Assembly (NCBI GenBank): GCA_945890645.1
Contig: CAMDCV010000008.1
Span: forward strand, 48,170-112,169
Source of the DNA: Akkermansia muciniphila
Lineage (GTDB): Bacteria; Verrucomicrobiota; Verrucomicrobiia; Verrucomicrobiales; Akkermansiaceae
Reading direction: 5' to 3'
Length of the DNA: 64,000 nt
A program made the translations under genes and the position numbers. Within the stretch, counting starts at the first letter, position 1; each line of letters starts with the position of its first letter. The notes beneath the pieces are model-generated. The model had not been told where the DNA came from and ran no database searches. It was given only the letters and a program-made list of their open reading frames with translations. Of the stretch, positions 9,345-18,077 are shown one piece after another.

Positions 9345-10403
9345 TTGAATCATTTTGCTAAGTTCCTCATCACTTCCATTTTCATTGCGATTTCCGCAGT
9401 AGCTACTTCTGCTGGATCGATCACCGCAGCATATCTTCCACACGGACCCGCCAATCCGACGAATCCCGCATGGGGGCAAGCCAACTATCGCGACATTCCG
9501 TGGTGGTTTCATGACGACAATTCGGTTTGGAGCACGGGAACTCCTGGAGCTGCGGATGCCTACGACATCTCCGCAGTATGGGCAGCCCGCTTGAATAAAA
9601 ACAATGTTGGCGGTTACGAAGCTGCGATCATCAACACTCCCAATTATTCGAATCTGGGAACCAACCCATACGGCGCTGCTGGTGGAGCATTCGGAACACC
9701 GAGGGATATCACATGGGGCAATGGCACCAAATGGAATTTCACCATGGAGTATAGATGGAGCAACGGGGAGCCGACCGCTACGTGGACTTTCCAAAATGGC
9801 TCGACTACAACCACCGCTTCTGCGGCGCTGGGCTCGCGAGTGATCGATTTCGTCGAAGGAAATGTTGCTCGTCCACTGACTTCAACAGGAGCCCCGAACC
9901 CCTACCAAGAGCCGCACGTTCTCAGTGACCTGTTGCTCCGCTTCGGGACGGTCGATTCGGGAACGGGTGCCACCATGAACAGTGTGACAGTGGGCGAAAT
10001 TGCATTATCCGTCGACGGCGGAGCAGCCGAGAGCATTAACTATGTCGACGTCGAGGGCAATCTCCAGCACTCACTCACCACCCGATGGGATTATGTGGCG
10101 GGAGGAACCAGCGCGGACAATCCGCGGAAGATTGAGTTCTTGCTGTTGGACGACGTGCTGCCGGGACATACAAAAGACTTTAGCTTGACCGGGGAACTCA
10201 CTTTCGCGTGGACGGGCGCGGCCTCTAGTATCGCGGGCAGCGGCTTGATTTTCGAGGCTAAAATGGGTGATCTCGATTTTTTCCCCGGAGCGCAGTCATT
10301 TGCCGTGATTCCGAATTCGTCTTCATTCGACTTGATTCCCGAGCCGTCTGGAACACTACTGCTAGGCATTGGCTTCCTGACCTGCCTGCGGCGGAAACGA
10401 TAA
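9345..10403 (+). CDS. PEP-CTERM sorted extracellular protein
   Basis: A 352-residue secreted protein of unknown function. The N terminus (MNHFAKFLITSIFIAISAVA) is a signal peptide. The C terminus carries a complete PEP-CTERM tail: the PEP motif in LIPEPSGT, then the hydrophobic stretch LLLGIGFLTCL, then the basic end RRKR. By family knowledge such proteins are processed by an exosortase in EPS-producing Gram-negative bacteria. The body is rich in Gly, Asn, Ser and aromatic residues, as in beta-rich surface proteins. The start is a TTG at 9345, the only one that gives the full signal peptide. No exosortase gene lies in this window. Confidence 0.85.
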   Translation: MNHFAKFLITSIFIAISAVATSAGSITAAYLPHGPANPTNPAWGQANYRDIPWWFHDDNSVWSTGTPGAADAYDISAVWAARLNKNNVGGYEAAIINTPNYSNLGTNPYGAAGGAFGTPRDITWGNGTKWNFTMEYRWSNGEPTATWTFQNGSTTTTASAALGSRVIDFVEGNVARPLTSTGAPNPYQEPHVLSDLLLRFGTVDSGTGATMNSVTVGEIALSVDGGAAESINYVDVEGNLQHSLTTRWDYVAGGTSADNPRKIEFLLLDDVLPGHTKDFSLTGELTFAWTGAASSIAGSGLIFEAKMGDLDFFPGAQSFAVIPNSSSFDLIPEPSGTLLLGIGFLTCLRRKR

Positions 10404-10453
10404 GCCCGAGTCCGCGCCCTCCTGTGCCGGTACCAGCATTGTGAGCTGCCTGT

Positions 10454-10993
10454 TTACGAATTACATCCTTTTCTGTCACTCTCCACACGGGCCAAGATCC
10501 ACATCATATCGGACAAGCGATTGAGAAAAAGCAGGACGTCCATGCTGACCTCCTCACCGCTCTCATGCAATTCCCAAGAGTTCCGCTCGGCACGTCGTGC
10601 GACGGCACGCGCCATGTCGAGTGCGGCAGAAGCAATCGCCCCCTCCGCGCCGGGACGCGCCCAACCGGTGAAACGCACACCACGGCTTTCCAACTCCTTG
10701 GCTGTCTCTTCCAGCCATATGACATCCTCCGCTGAAATGGCAGCGTAGGTATAGCGCTCGCGGTCTTCGGGTAATGTCGCGAGTTGTCCCATCGCGGCGA
10801 CGAGCTTTTCCTGCACGCGGTCAATGATCGGCTCGATCTCGGCGCGCAGTCCGGCGGCTCTTGCCAAACCTAAAGCGGTATTCAATTCATCGACCGCCCC
10901 CAAGGCCTGCACGCGCAGGGATGTCTTGCGAATGCGACGCCCGAATAACAAATCGGTTTCGCCGTCATCGCCGCGTTTGGTGATGATGCTCAT
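10454..10993 (-). CDS. Cob(I)alamin adenosyltransferase, PduO type
   Basis: This enzyme transfers the adenosyl group of ATP to cob(I)alamin to make coenzyme B12. The 179-residue protein has the ATP-binding N terminus TKRGDDGETDLLFGRRIRK, the VDELNTALG segment and the C-terminal RAVARRAERN and LLFLNRLSDMMWILAR helices typical of the PduO trimer. The start ATG at 10993 overlaps the end of the upstream secreted-protein gene by four bases (ATGA), so the two are translationally coupled. No cobalamin riboswitch is visible upstream and no other B12 genes lie in the window. Confidence 0.92.
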   Translation of the reverse strand: MSIITKRGDDGETDLLFGRRIRKTSLRVQALGAVDELNTALGLARAAGLRAEIEPIIDRVQEKLVAAMGQLATLPEDRERYTYAAISAEDVIWLEETAKELESRGVRFTGWARPGAEGAIASAALDMARAVARRAERNSWELHESGEEVSMDVLLFLNRLSDMMWILARVESDRKGCNS

Positions 10994-11604
10994 GGCTGTG
11001 AATCGTTTTTGCCTTGGGCATCAGGAGATAGTGGGACCGGCTTCACTTTCACATCGGTCAACAGATCCCACGCCACTTTTTTGTTGTCCAGCCGCAGCAA
11101 CTCTGACGCATAGACGGCGTCTTCATTGCGTGCATCCATTTCCGCCGCTACCTCTACAAAACAACGCCCCAACAACACATCCTCTTCGGCAGTCTGTTTC
11201 ATCAATAACTGCCCGCGCGTAAGTAGCAGACGGGCTAGCACTTCAGAGCTGTAATCGCCTTCTACCTTCTGCGGCAGTATGCCTTTTTCCAACTGGTAGT
11301 TCATCACCACTGCCTTGCGATTGCGGGGTGACAAATGCAGTGACAATGCGAGTAGTCGACGCGCTTGCGTCAGTGAGGCGGGAGAGCCTTTGCCTTCAAC
11401 AATCTGATTGCCCGCGTAGTTGGCGAGATTGATCGCGTATTCTTCGCGCTCTTTGTCCATCATCGACAAGCGATCCGAAAACAACCCAGCACCGACCACC
11501 GGAGCCTTATACTCGAACTTTTTCTCCTCCGCCGCCTGTACTGACAGGCTGCAGAGCATCAGTCCAATCATTCCTTGCCACATACGCTTCACAAGACGTA
11601 GCAT
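10990..11604 (-). CDS. Secreted protein of unknown function with TPR-like helices
   Basis: A 204-residue protein with an N-terminal signal peptide ending near LSVQA. The mature part is helical and resembles tetratricopeptide-like repeats (SLTQARRLLALSLHLSPRNRKA, then RGQLLMKQTAEEDVLLG, then AEMDARNEDAVYASELLR). No catalytic motif is seen. It overlaps the adenosyltransferase gene by ATGA. Internal ATGs at 11583 and 11571 would also leave a signal peptide and would give more room for a promoter, because the divergent folate gene starts only 23 bases away. Not recognised beyond that. Confidence 0.7.
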   Translation of the reverse strand: MLRLVKRMWQGMIGLMLCSLSVQAAEEKKFEYKAPVVGAGLFSDRLSMMDKEREEYAINLANYAGNQIVEGKGSPASLTQARRLLALSLHLSPRNRKAVVMNYQLEKGILPQKVEGDYSSEVLARLLLTRGQLLMKQTAEEDVLLGRCFVEVAAEMDARNEDAVYASELLRLDNKKVAWDLLTDVKVKPVPLSPDAQGKNDSQP

Positions 11605-11627
11605 CCCGTGAACTCAAAAATTATCAA

Positions 11628-12185
11628 GTGCCAAATCCCGATCCCGTCAAAATCAAACACGCCCTGCGCCGGCAACTGCGGACGATTTCCGTAGCGGATC
11701 CGGTTGCTGCTTCGCGGGCGATTGTCGGATCGCTGGCCACTCTACTGCGCGCCCACCCGGAGTGGCATAGCATCGCGATCTTCGCGGCCCTCCCGCGTGA
11801 ACCAAACCTTGCTGACTTACTCGCGCTGTTTCCCGATCGTGCGTTTTTTTATCCCCGTGTGCAGGAAAAAACGATGACGTTTCATCGAGTTGCCGATCCA
11901 GAAAATGAGCTGATCGCAGGTCCATGGGGGCTGAGTGAACCGATCGAATCCTTGCCCCTCGCCACCGCTGCAGAGATTGATGTGATGCTCTGCCCCGGAA
12001 CGGCTTTCACGCGCGATGGCAAACGCCTTGGCAAGGGCGGTGGATACTATGACCTGTACCTCCACGCATGCGGAGCCACGCGACCTACGTGCATCGGTGT
12101 AACATTCGCTGCAATGATCGTGGATGACCTGCCGCATGAAGCGCATGACATTGTCATGGACCATGTCGTGAGTGAAATTTGTTAG
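11628..12185 (+). CDS. 5-formyltetrahydrofolate cyclo-ligase
   Basis: Converts 5-formyl-THF to 5,10-methenyl-THF using ATP, returning the storage folate to the one-carbon pool. The 185-residue protein has the basic N-terminal KHALRRQLR helix and the diagnostic C-terminal loop RLGKGGGYYDLYL, preceded by VMLCPGTAFTRDG. The length fits the family. The start is a GTG at 11628 without a Shine-Dalgarno. The stop codon TAG at 12183 lies in a TTGTTAG heptamer. Confidence 0.92.
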   Translation: MPNPDPVKIKHALRRQLRTISVADPVAASRAIVGSLATLLRAHPEWHSIAIFAALPREPNLADLLALFPDRAFFYPRVQEKTMTFHRVADPENELIAGPWGLSEPIESLPLATAAEIDVMLCPGTAFTRDGKRLGKGGGYYDLYLHACGATRPTCIGVTFAAMIVDDLPHEAHDIVMDHVVSEIC

Positions 12186-12243
12186 ACGATGATCGGAGAA
12201 ACCTACAACGCCACTAGGCATTGACACCACAAGGTGATTGGTA

Positions 12244-13485
12244 TTGGCTCGCGCTGTGCCAGCACAACACAACATTCGCCGCGCCGCCCACGCAGCCCTC
12301 CATGCCTGGGGAAAAGGCCACGACTACGCGGAAACTCTCGTCGAACGCCACGCGCAACGCTACCAACTCTCGACTTCAGATCGTGGACTTCTCAACGCCA
12401 TCCTCTTTGGGGTGCTGCGCCATCGCCGTGTGCTCGATCATTTCATCACCGAGATGCGCCGTGGCAAACTCGATGCCGATGCCCGCGATCTGCTGCGCAT
12501 TGGATTATTTCAGGTGCTGATTCTCAACATCGCCGACCATGCCGCCGTCAATGAAACAGTCGAAGCGGGAAAAGCCAACATTCGCGGACTACTCAATGCC
12601 GTGCTGCGTCGCGCCGTCGGTCAAAAAGCGAAATTATTAGAAAAATTATCCGATTTGCCACCTGCGGAATTCCACTCGCATCCGGATTGGTTATTCAAGC
12701 GCTGGCGCAAGCACTACGGTGCCGATCAAGCGATCGCTCTGATGGAATGGAATCAGGAACCGGCGGAAAATTACGCCCACTATAATCCGCTTTCCCAACA
12801 GCCCTGCCCGCTCGAAGACCCGCTTCCCGAAGTACCGGGATTTTTTCGCATCGAAGGACCAGTGCCGATGAAACTCATCCGTGAAGGCATCATATACATG
12901 CAGGATCCGGCGACGCGACACAGCGTGGAAATGCTAGCCCCGCAACCAGGCGAAACCGTTCTCGATGCCTGTGCCGCGCCCGGAGGCAAAGCCGCTCTGA
13001 TCGCCGCAGCGATGGAAAATCGCGGCACTTTGATCGCGACCGATTCTAACGAAAAACGCATTCCTCGCCTCGAAGAAAATCTGCAACGACTTCACGTCAC
13101 CTGTGCCACGATTTCTCAACACGACTGGCTGGAACCAGCTCCCGACAAGTGGCACAATACCTTCGATGCCATCCTGCTCGATGTCCCCTGCTCCAATACG
13201 GGCGTGTTCCGGCGTCGAGTCGATGCCCGCTGGCGCTTGCAGCCACGCGATTTATCCGACCTTCCCGTAATTCAAAAACGCATCATCGAAAACGCACTAC
13301 CTTGCTTAAAAAAAGGGGGTCGCCTCGTCTATTCGACCTGCTCGATCGAACCAGAAGAAAATTCCAACTTGATTGCCGACTTCCTCAAGGATCACCCGCA
13401 GCTCACCTTGGTGGCGCAAAAGCAGGTGCTCCCTTGCGTTGATCACACCGACGGAGCCTACTGCGCCTTATTTAAACTCACTTGA
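12244..13485 (+). CDS. rsmB: 16S rRNA (cytosine-967 C5) methyltransferase
   Basis: A 413-residue SAM-dependent methyltransferase with an N-terminal NusB-like RNA-binding domain (about residues 1-130, including NIRRAAHAALHAW and LLNAVLRRAV) and a C-terminal Rossmann domain. Motifs include VLDACAAPGGKAALIA (SAM binding), LLDVPCSNTGVFRR with the motif IV cysteine, and YSTCSIEPEENSNL with the motif VI cysteine. TTG at 12244 is preferred over TTG at 12238 because a Shine-Dalgarno-like AAGGTG (12231-12236) stands seven bases ahead of it, one of the few such motifs in this window. The potC gene follows nine bases after its stop. Confidence 0.93.
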   Translation: MARAVPAQHNIRRAAHAALHAWGKGHDYAETLVERHAQRYQLSTSDRGLLNAILFGVLRHRRVLDHFITEMRRGKLDADARDLLRIGLFQVLILNIADHAAVNETVEAGKANIRGLLNAVLRRAVGQKAKLLEKLSDLPPAEFHSHPDWLFKRWRKHYGADQAIALMEWNQEPAENYAHYNPLSQQPCPLEDPLPEVPGFFRIEGPVPMKLIREGIIYMQDPATRHSVEMLAPQPGETVLDACAAPGGKAALIAAAMENRGTLIATDSNEKRIPRLEENLQRLHVTCATISQHDWLEPAPDKWHNTFDAILLDVPCSNTGVFRRRVDARWRLQPRDLSDLPVIQKRIIENALPCLKKGGRLVYSTCSIEPEENSNLIADFLKDHPQLTLVAQKQVLPCVDHTDGAYCALFKLT

Positions 13486-13494
13486 CGATTGCCG

Positions 13495-14268
13495 ATGAAA
13501 CACAGCCGCGCTCCTATGCTGATCACCGCAGCGGTGCTGGTGTTTTTCTATTTGCCCATCGCCTTGTTGGTGCTGCACTCCTTCAATGAATCGCGCTACA
13601 GCACCTCATGGCAGGGCTTTACGTGGAAATGGTATGAAGGTCTGTTCCGTCGCAATGATCTTTGGCGCGCATTGCAGAATTCGTTAGGCATCGCCAGTGT
13701 ATCGAGTGTGATCGCGATGACACTAGGCACTGCGGCCGCCTTTGCGTTGCATCGATTCCGCAGCCGTTGGCAAAATGCCCATCGCTTGCTACTGACCTTG
13801 CCGCTCGTGCTGCCCGAGGTACTGATCGGCATGTCGCTGCTGTCATTTTTTGTCGCCATCAAAGTTCCGCTCAGCTTGATCACGGTGACGATTGCCCACG
13901 TCACTTTTTGCCTCGGCTATGTCGCGTTGGTCGTGCAAGCGCGTTTGCAGGACTTCGACTTCTCGGTCATCGATGCCGCACGCGACCTCGGCGCCACCCG
14001 CTGGCAAGCCACCACTCGAGTTCTTTTGCCATTGATTGCCCCGGGGATTCTCGCAGGTGGATTACTGGCATTCACCTTATCCATCGATGACTTTGTCGTC
14101 ACCTTTTTCGTCACTGGTGCCGGCGCCGATACCTTGCCGCTGCGAATCAATAGCATGATCCGTCACAGCAAGGAATTGCCCTTGATCAATGCGCTCTCGA
14201 CACTACTGCTGCTCGCTACTTTTCTCATCGTGGCTACGACCCAACGCCTATTGCGGCGCAACGTTTGA
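13495..14268 (+). CDS. potC: ABC transporter permease, PotC-like (spermidine/putrescine type)
   Basis: A 257-residue inner-membrane permease with six predicted spans and the binding-protein-dependent transport EAA loop (AARDLGATRWQATTRVLLPLIAPG). N-terminal FFYLPIALLVLHSFNESR and C-terminal LSIDDFVVTFFVTGAGADTLPL match PotC. It would pair with a PotB permease, a PotA ATPase and a PotD binding protein, but none is next to it. It is instead downstream of rsmB. The agmatine deiminase gene 1 kb downstream is a possible polyamine link. TTG 13489 is an alternative start. Confidence 0.88.
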   Translation: MKHSRAPMLITAAVLVFFYLPIALLVLHSFNESRYSTSWQGFTWKWYEGLFRRNDLWRALQNSLGIASVSSVIAMTLGTAAAFALHRFRSRWQNAHRLLLTLPLVLPEVLIGMSLLSFFVAIKVPLSLITVTIAHVTFCLGYVALVVQARLQDFDFSVIDAARDLGATRWQATTRVLLPLIAPGILAGGLLAFTLSIDDFVVTFFVTGAGADTLPLRINSMIRHSKELPLINALSTLLLLATFLIVATTQRLLRRNV

Positions 14269-14306
14269 TTCTTGACCCCGCAGACCCAAGCGATACATTT
14301 TTCCCT

Positions 14307-15185
14307 ATGAAACAACTACTGCTTCTAGTTTCCATCTCTACATCTCTCCTATCCGCAGCTCCCCTGCCCTCGATTCCCCTTTACCCGAATGGCGCTGCGG
14401 ATGCTCGCGGCACAACCGAAAAAGACATCCCCACTCTCACTGCCTATTTGCCGAAAGATCAAGCAGCTCCCACCACCGCCATTCTGGTCTGCCCTGGCGG
14501 CGGCTACGGCGGTTTAGCCCCGCACGAAGGCGAAGGCTACGCAACTTGGCTCGCAGAACAAGGGATCGCCGCCGTCGTATTAAAATACCGACTCGGTTCT
14601 TCCGGCTATCGCCATCCGAGCATGCTCAACGACGCCGCCCGTGGCATGCGCTTGCTACGCTCGAAAGCCACGGAATGGAATATCGACCCCAAACGCTGCG
14701 GCATCATGGGCTCCAGTGCGGGCGGTCATTTGGCCTCAACTTTACTCACCCACTTCGATGCTGGCAAAGCCGATGACAAAGACCCGATCGAACAACTCAG
14801 CAGCCGCCCCGACTTCGGCATTCTCTGTTACGCTGTCATCACCATGGGCGACTTCACCCACGGTGGATCGCGTAAAAACTTGTTAGGTGAAAATCCCAGC
14901 CCCGAACTCATTGAATTTCTATCTAACGAAAAACAAGTCACCAAAGAAACGCCCCCTTGTTTTATCTGGCACACCTGGGAAGACAGCGGCGTCAAAGTGG
15001 AGAATTCGCTAGAATTTGCCGCCGCCATGCGTCGTGCCGGCGTGCCCTTCGATCTGCACGTTTATCAAAAAGGCCCCCACGGCATCGGCCTCAGCATCGG
15101 CAAAAACGGCGCCGCCCCCGGTGAAGTACACCCTTGGGCGAAAGATCTACTCGTCTGGCTGCGTCAAAACCAGTGGGCGAAATAA
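14307..15185 (+). CDS. Secreted alpha/beta hydrolase (esterase/lipase, acetylxylan-esterase-like)
   Basis: A 292-residue secreted serine hydrolase. A signal peptide (MKQLLLLVSISTSLLSAA) is followed by the oxyanion segment ILVCPGGGYGGLAP, the nucleophile elbow GIMGSSAGGHLAS, an acid in the WHTWEDSGV region and the catalytic histidine in YQKGPHGIGLS. The family includes enzymes that de-esterify plant polysaccharides; the natural substrate here is unknown. The frame opens at 14265, overlapping the end of potC, but ATG 14307 gives the signal peptide. Its leader ATTTTTCCCT is identical to that of the gene at 24753. Confidence 0.85.
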   Translation: MKQLLLLVSISTSLLSAAPLPSIPLYPNGAADARGTTEKDIPTLTAYLPKDQAAPTTAILVCPGGGYGGLAPHEGEGYATWLAEQGIAAVVLKYRLGSSGYRHPSMLNDAARGMRLLRSKATEWNIDPKRCGIMGSSAGGHLASTLLTHFDAGKADDKDPIEQLSSRPDFGILCYAVITMGDFTHGGSRKNLLGENPSPELIEFLSNEKQVTKETPPCFIWHTWEDSGVKVENSLEFAAAMRRAGVPFDLHVYQKGPHGIGLSIGKNGAAPGEVHPWAKDLLVWLRQNQWAK

Positions 15186-15194
15186 TCTAACGAA

Positions 15195-16241
15195 TTACGC
15201 CGGCTGCTGCTGTGAAATGCAGTGCAAGGTGCCACCCTCTTCGACTAGGTCGAGGCAGTCGATGCCTACCACTTCGCGTTCGGGGAAAATTTCTTGAATG
15301 ATCGCGAGCGCGCGTTGGTCGTTTTTTTTCTGACGGAATTGCGGCACGATCACGCCGTGATTCACTAACAGATAATTCACATACGAGGCCGGCAAGACCG
15401 GCAATCGCCAGCCCGGCACTTCGCAGGCTTCGGGCATGTGCATTTCGATCAAATCAAACGACCCGCCGGTGGTCTTGCGGAATCCTGCCAACGTAGAGAA
15501 ATTTTCTGCTAGGATCTTTTGATTCGGCGATGCGCTATCTTTTTCCACACAGGCCAGCATTGCACTGTCGGACACAAAGCGCACCAAATCATCGATGTGG
15601 CCATCGGTATCATCGCCTTCGATACCACTTTTGAGCCACAAAATTTCATTTACTCCAAGTCCCTCGCACAACAATTCCTCAATGTCTCCGCGCGATAGAT
15701 GGGGGTTTCGATTCGGATTGAGCAAGACGGCCTCAGTCGTCAGCAGCTGGCCGACGCTGTTGATTTCGATCGCACCGCCTTCTAGGATCATGCCGCCTTC
15801 AAAGCGTTTCATCTCTAACGATTCTGCCACCCGTTGGGGAATCGCATCGTCGAGATTCCACGGCGGAAATTTCCCTCCCCAGGCGTTGAAGCCCCAATCG
15901 ACCACCGCCACCTCGCCGGTATCCCGATGCTTCACATAAATCGGCCCGTGATCGCGACACCACACATCGTTGTTCGGATGATCGTATAGTTCCAGGTGAC
16001 GTAAATTGCATTTGGCTGCTTCACAAAGCGCGCGAATCGCTTGATGCCGAGTCTGCGGTGCATTGATTCGCACGGGCTCGAAGTGCGAAATCGCTGCGGT
16101 GATTTCCGCAAACTTCTGTCCGATGACATCCTGTTTTTTTCCCGCCCAATGACGTTCGTCTGCCACTGGCCACGATAGCCAGATCGCTTCCTGTATCGCC
16201 CATTCGGCGGGCATGGCAAAACCTTGTTGTGCTGCGGTCAT
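15195..16241 (-). CDS. aguA: Agmatine deiminase
   Basis: Hydrolyses agmatine to N-carbamoylputrescine and ammonia on the arginine-to-putrescine route. The 348-residue protein of the peptidyl-arginine-deiminase fold has WLSWP near the N terminus, NDVWCRDHGPIYV, LEGGAIEINSVGQLLTTE, GDDTDGHIDDLVRF (catalytic Asp/His) and the C-terminal EEGGTLHCISQQ with the catalytic cysteine. ATG 16241 (MTAAQQGF) is preferred; the upstream extension to 16337 overlaps the preceding gene and is unlike the family. N-carbamoylputrescine amidase, the usual partner, is not in the window. Confidence 0.93.
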   Translation of the reverse strand: MTAAQQGFAMPAEWAIQEAIWLSWPVADERHWAGKKQDVIGQKFAEITAAISHFEPVRINAPQTRHQAIRALCEAAKCNLRHLELYDHPNNDVWCRDHGPIYVKHRDTGEVAVVDWGFNAWGGKFPPWNLDDAIPQRVAESLEMKRFEGGMILEGGAIEINSVGQLLTTEAVLLNPNRNPHLSRGDIEELLCEGLGVNEILWLKSGIEGDDTDGHIDDLVRFVSDSAMLACVEKDSASPNQKILAENFSTLAGFRKTTGGSFDLIEMHMPEACEVPGWRLPVLPASYVNYLLVNHGVIVPQFRQKKNDQRALAIIQEIFPEREVVGIDCLDLVEEGGTLHCISQQQPA

Positions 16242-16284
16242 GTTCGATGGTGTATCGCATTGCAATGCCTGTGGGAAAGCCAAA

Positions 16285-16623
16285 TCACTTGCGAAACATG
16301 AAAAACACCGCCCCTGCGAGACACAATGCCGCCGCACCGTAGTTCCAGGTGATTTTTTCCTTCATGAAAAAAATCGCAAACGGCACAAACACACTTAGCG
16401 AGATGACCTCTTGCAGAATTTTCAACTGCGATACCGACATCACCTGATGACCGATGCGGTTGGCAGGCACTTGGAGCATGTATTCAAAAAAAGCAATCAA
16501 CCAAGACAAAAAGGCCGCGATCATCCAGGGTTTGTCCTTCATATCGCGCAAATGCGCATACCAAGCAAAGGTCATGAACACATTCGACAAACCCAAGAGC
16601 AAAATTGTTTTCAACGTAACCAT
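16285..16623 (-). CDS. Small DMT-superfamily membrane protein (DUF486)
   Basis: A 112-residue protein with four membrane spans, matching the DUF486 group of the drug/metabolite transporter superfamily. Characteristic stretches are SNVFMTFAWYAHL, FEYMLQVPANRIGH and LQEVISLSVFVPFAIFFMKE. The function is unknown; half-size members usually work as dimers. It lies 43 bases upstream of aguA on the same strand and might share its transcript. The ATG at 16623 is preferred to a TTG two codons upstream. Confidence 0.85.
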   Translation of the reverse strand: MVTLKTILLLGLSNVFMTFAWYAHLRDMKDKPWMIAAFLSWLIAFFEYMLQVPANRIGHQVMSVSQLKILQEVISLSVFVPFAIFFMKEKITWNYGAAALCLAGAVFFMFRK

Positions 16624-16767
16624 GCGCAATTCTTACCATGAGAGCACGTGCTCAACAATCTTGTAGAACTGCCACGAGTCGCATTTCTCTATCACTAGGA
16701 AAGAAATTTTCACTTCCCATTATCCGCTTGCTGCGCCATATTAACCCCTGATTTACACTTTCTCACC

Positions 16768-17556
16768 ATGCAAACTGCCAACTATCTCAAGTCTCTCTTC
16801 GATCTCTCAGGAAAAGTCGCTGTCGTCATTGGCGGCACTGGCGAACTCTGCGGCACCATGGCCGTCGGCCTCGCTCGCGCCGGAGCAGAAGTCGTACTCG
16901 GCGGTCGCATCCCTGAAAAAGCGGAACGTCGTCTCGCCGAAATCACCTCACACGGTGGTAAAGGCTACTTCGTGCCTGTCGATGTCACCTCGCGCGAATC
17001 ACTGCAAAATTTGTTAGACACAGTGCTGGAGCGCTCGGGCCAAGTGGACATTCTCATCAACGGCGCAGGCACCAATTCGCCCACGCCATTTCTCAATGTC
17101 AGCGAGGAAGAATACGCCCGCATCATGGACACCAACCTCGCCGCTGTATTCCGTGCCTGCCAAGTGTTCGGTGCCTACTTCATCAACAACGCACAACCAG
17201 CCTCGATCATTAACCTCGGTTCAATCTCAGGCCTCAGCCCGCTGTCGCGCGTATTCACCTACTCAGCCTCGAAAGCGGCTGTGCACAATCTTTCGAAAAA
17301 CCTCGCCCGCGAATGGGCCGATAAAGACATCCGCGTCAACACACTCGTGCCAGGCTTTTTCCCCGCCGAACAAAATCGCAAGGTGCTCGATGAATCTCGC
17401 GTGCTCGACATTCTCCGTCAAACTCCCGCGTCACGCTTCGGCAATGCTGAGGAACTGATCGGAGCCACTCTGTTGCTCGCTTCACCAGCGGCAGGCTCGT
17501 TCATCACCGGTCACGAAATGATCGTCGATGGCGGCTTCCACGCGATGACGATTTAA
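16768..17556 (+). CDS. SDR family oxidoreductase (D-mannonate/gluconate dehydrogenase-like)
   Basis: A 262-residue NAD(P)-dependent short-chain dehydrogenase. It has the cofactor motif [11 protein letters not shown] (a TGxxxxG variant), the NGAGTNSP segment (NNAG equivalent), the catalytic serine in LGSISGLS and YSASKAAV with catalytic Tyr and Lys. The [12 protein letters not shown] loop resembles fructuronate/mannonate oxidoreductases of the SDR type. A substrate in sugar-acid metabolism is likely but not proven. A TTGCTG/TTTACA pair lies just upstream, leaving only about 10 bases before the ATG. Confidence 0.85.
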   Translation: MQTANYLKSLFDLSGKVAVVIGGTGELCGTMAVGLARAGAEVVLGGRIPEKAERRLAEITSHGGKGYFVPVDVTSRESLQNLLDTVLERSGQVDILINGAGTNSPTPFLNVSEEEYARIMDTNLAAVFRACQVFGAYFINNAQPASIINLGSISGLSPLSRVFTYSASKAAVHNLSKNLAREWADKDIRVNTLVPGFFPAEQNRKVLDESRVLDILRQTPASRFGNAEELIGATLLLASPAAGSFITGHEMIVDGGFHAMTI

Positions 17557-17567
17557 CGCTTTTGCGT

Positions 17568-18077
17568 TCACTGATCAAACTCCACATCAAAGCGCACGTC
17601 GCGCCAGAGAATCGTTTCACCTTCGAAGAGGAAGCGTCCGACAAAGGTGTGGCCTGCGATCATTTGTGGCAACCAGTAAATGTCATCCGCCCACATGCGT
17701 TCGTAGGGGATTTCTTCTAACGATGTCCATAGTGGGATCGCTTCATCCGTCTCGGTAGGCACGCCTTCGATGTCATCGGCGACAAAGACGTGGCAGTGGA
17801 TGTCGGGGATATCGGACATGGCAAAGCACAGCTCGCCGCACTTGCGCACGTTGAGCGCTTTCACATGCAGTTCCTCCATCGTCTCGCGCACGGCGCATTC
17901 GAGAGGTGTTTCACCGGGATCGATTTTGCCACCAGGACCATTGACTTTGCCGGCACCGATCCCTCGTTTTTTTTCAATCAATAAAATCTTCCCATCGCGT
18001 ATGACGAACAACAAGGTAGCGAGAATTTCTCCCTGCCACTGCTGCCAATCCACGGGCGATGTTTCAGAAAAACTCAT
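17568..18077 (-). CDS. NUDIX hydrolase (8-oxo-dGTPase/MTH1-like)
   Basis: A 169-residue pyrophosphohydrolase with a complete Nudix box, [22 protein letters not shown], at about residues 50-72. The flanking sequence ([20 protein letters not shown]) resembles oxidised purine nucleotide phosphatases of the MTH1 group, which clean the nucleotide pool. ATG 18077 overlaps the gcvP stop as ATGA, arguing for this start and for translational coupling to gcvP. Confidence 0.88.
   Translation of the reverse strand: MSFSETSPVDWQQWQGEILATLLFVIRDGKILLIEKKRGIGAGKVNGPGGKIDPGETPLECAVRETMEELHVKALNVRKCGELCFAMSDIPDIHCHVFVADDIEGVPTETDEAIPLWTSLEEIPYERMWADDIYWLPQMIAGHTFVGRFLFEGETILWRDVRFDVEFDQ

Noticed and set aside
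9165..9794. 209-codon minus-strand frame over the PEP-CTERM start
   Set aside because: It covers the promoter and signal peptide of a convincing gene and has an improbable composition.
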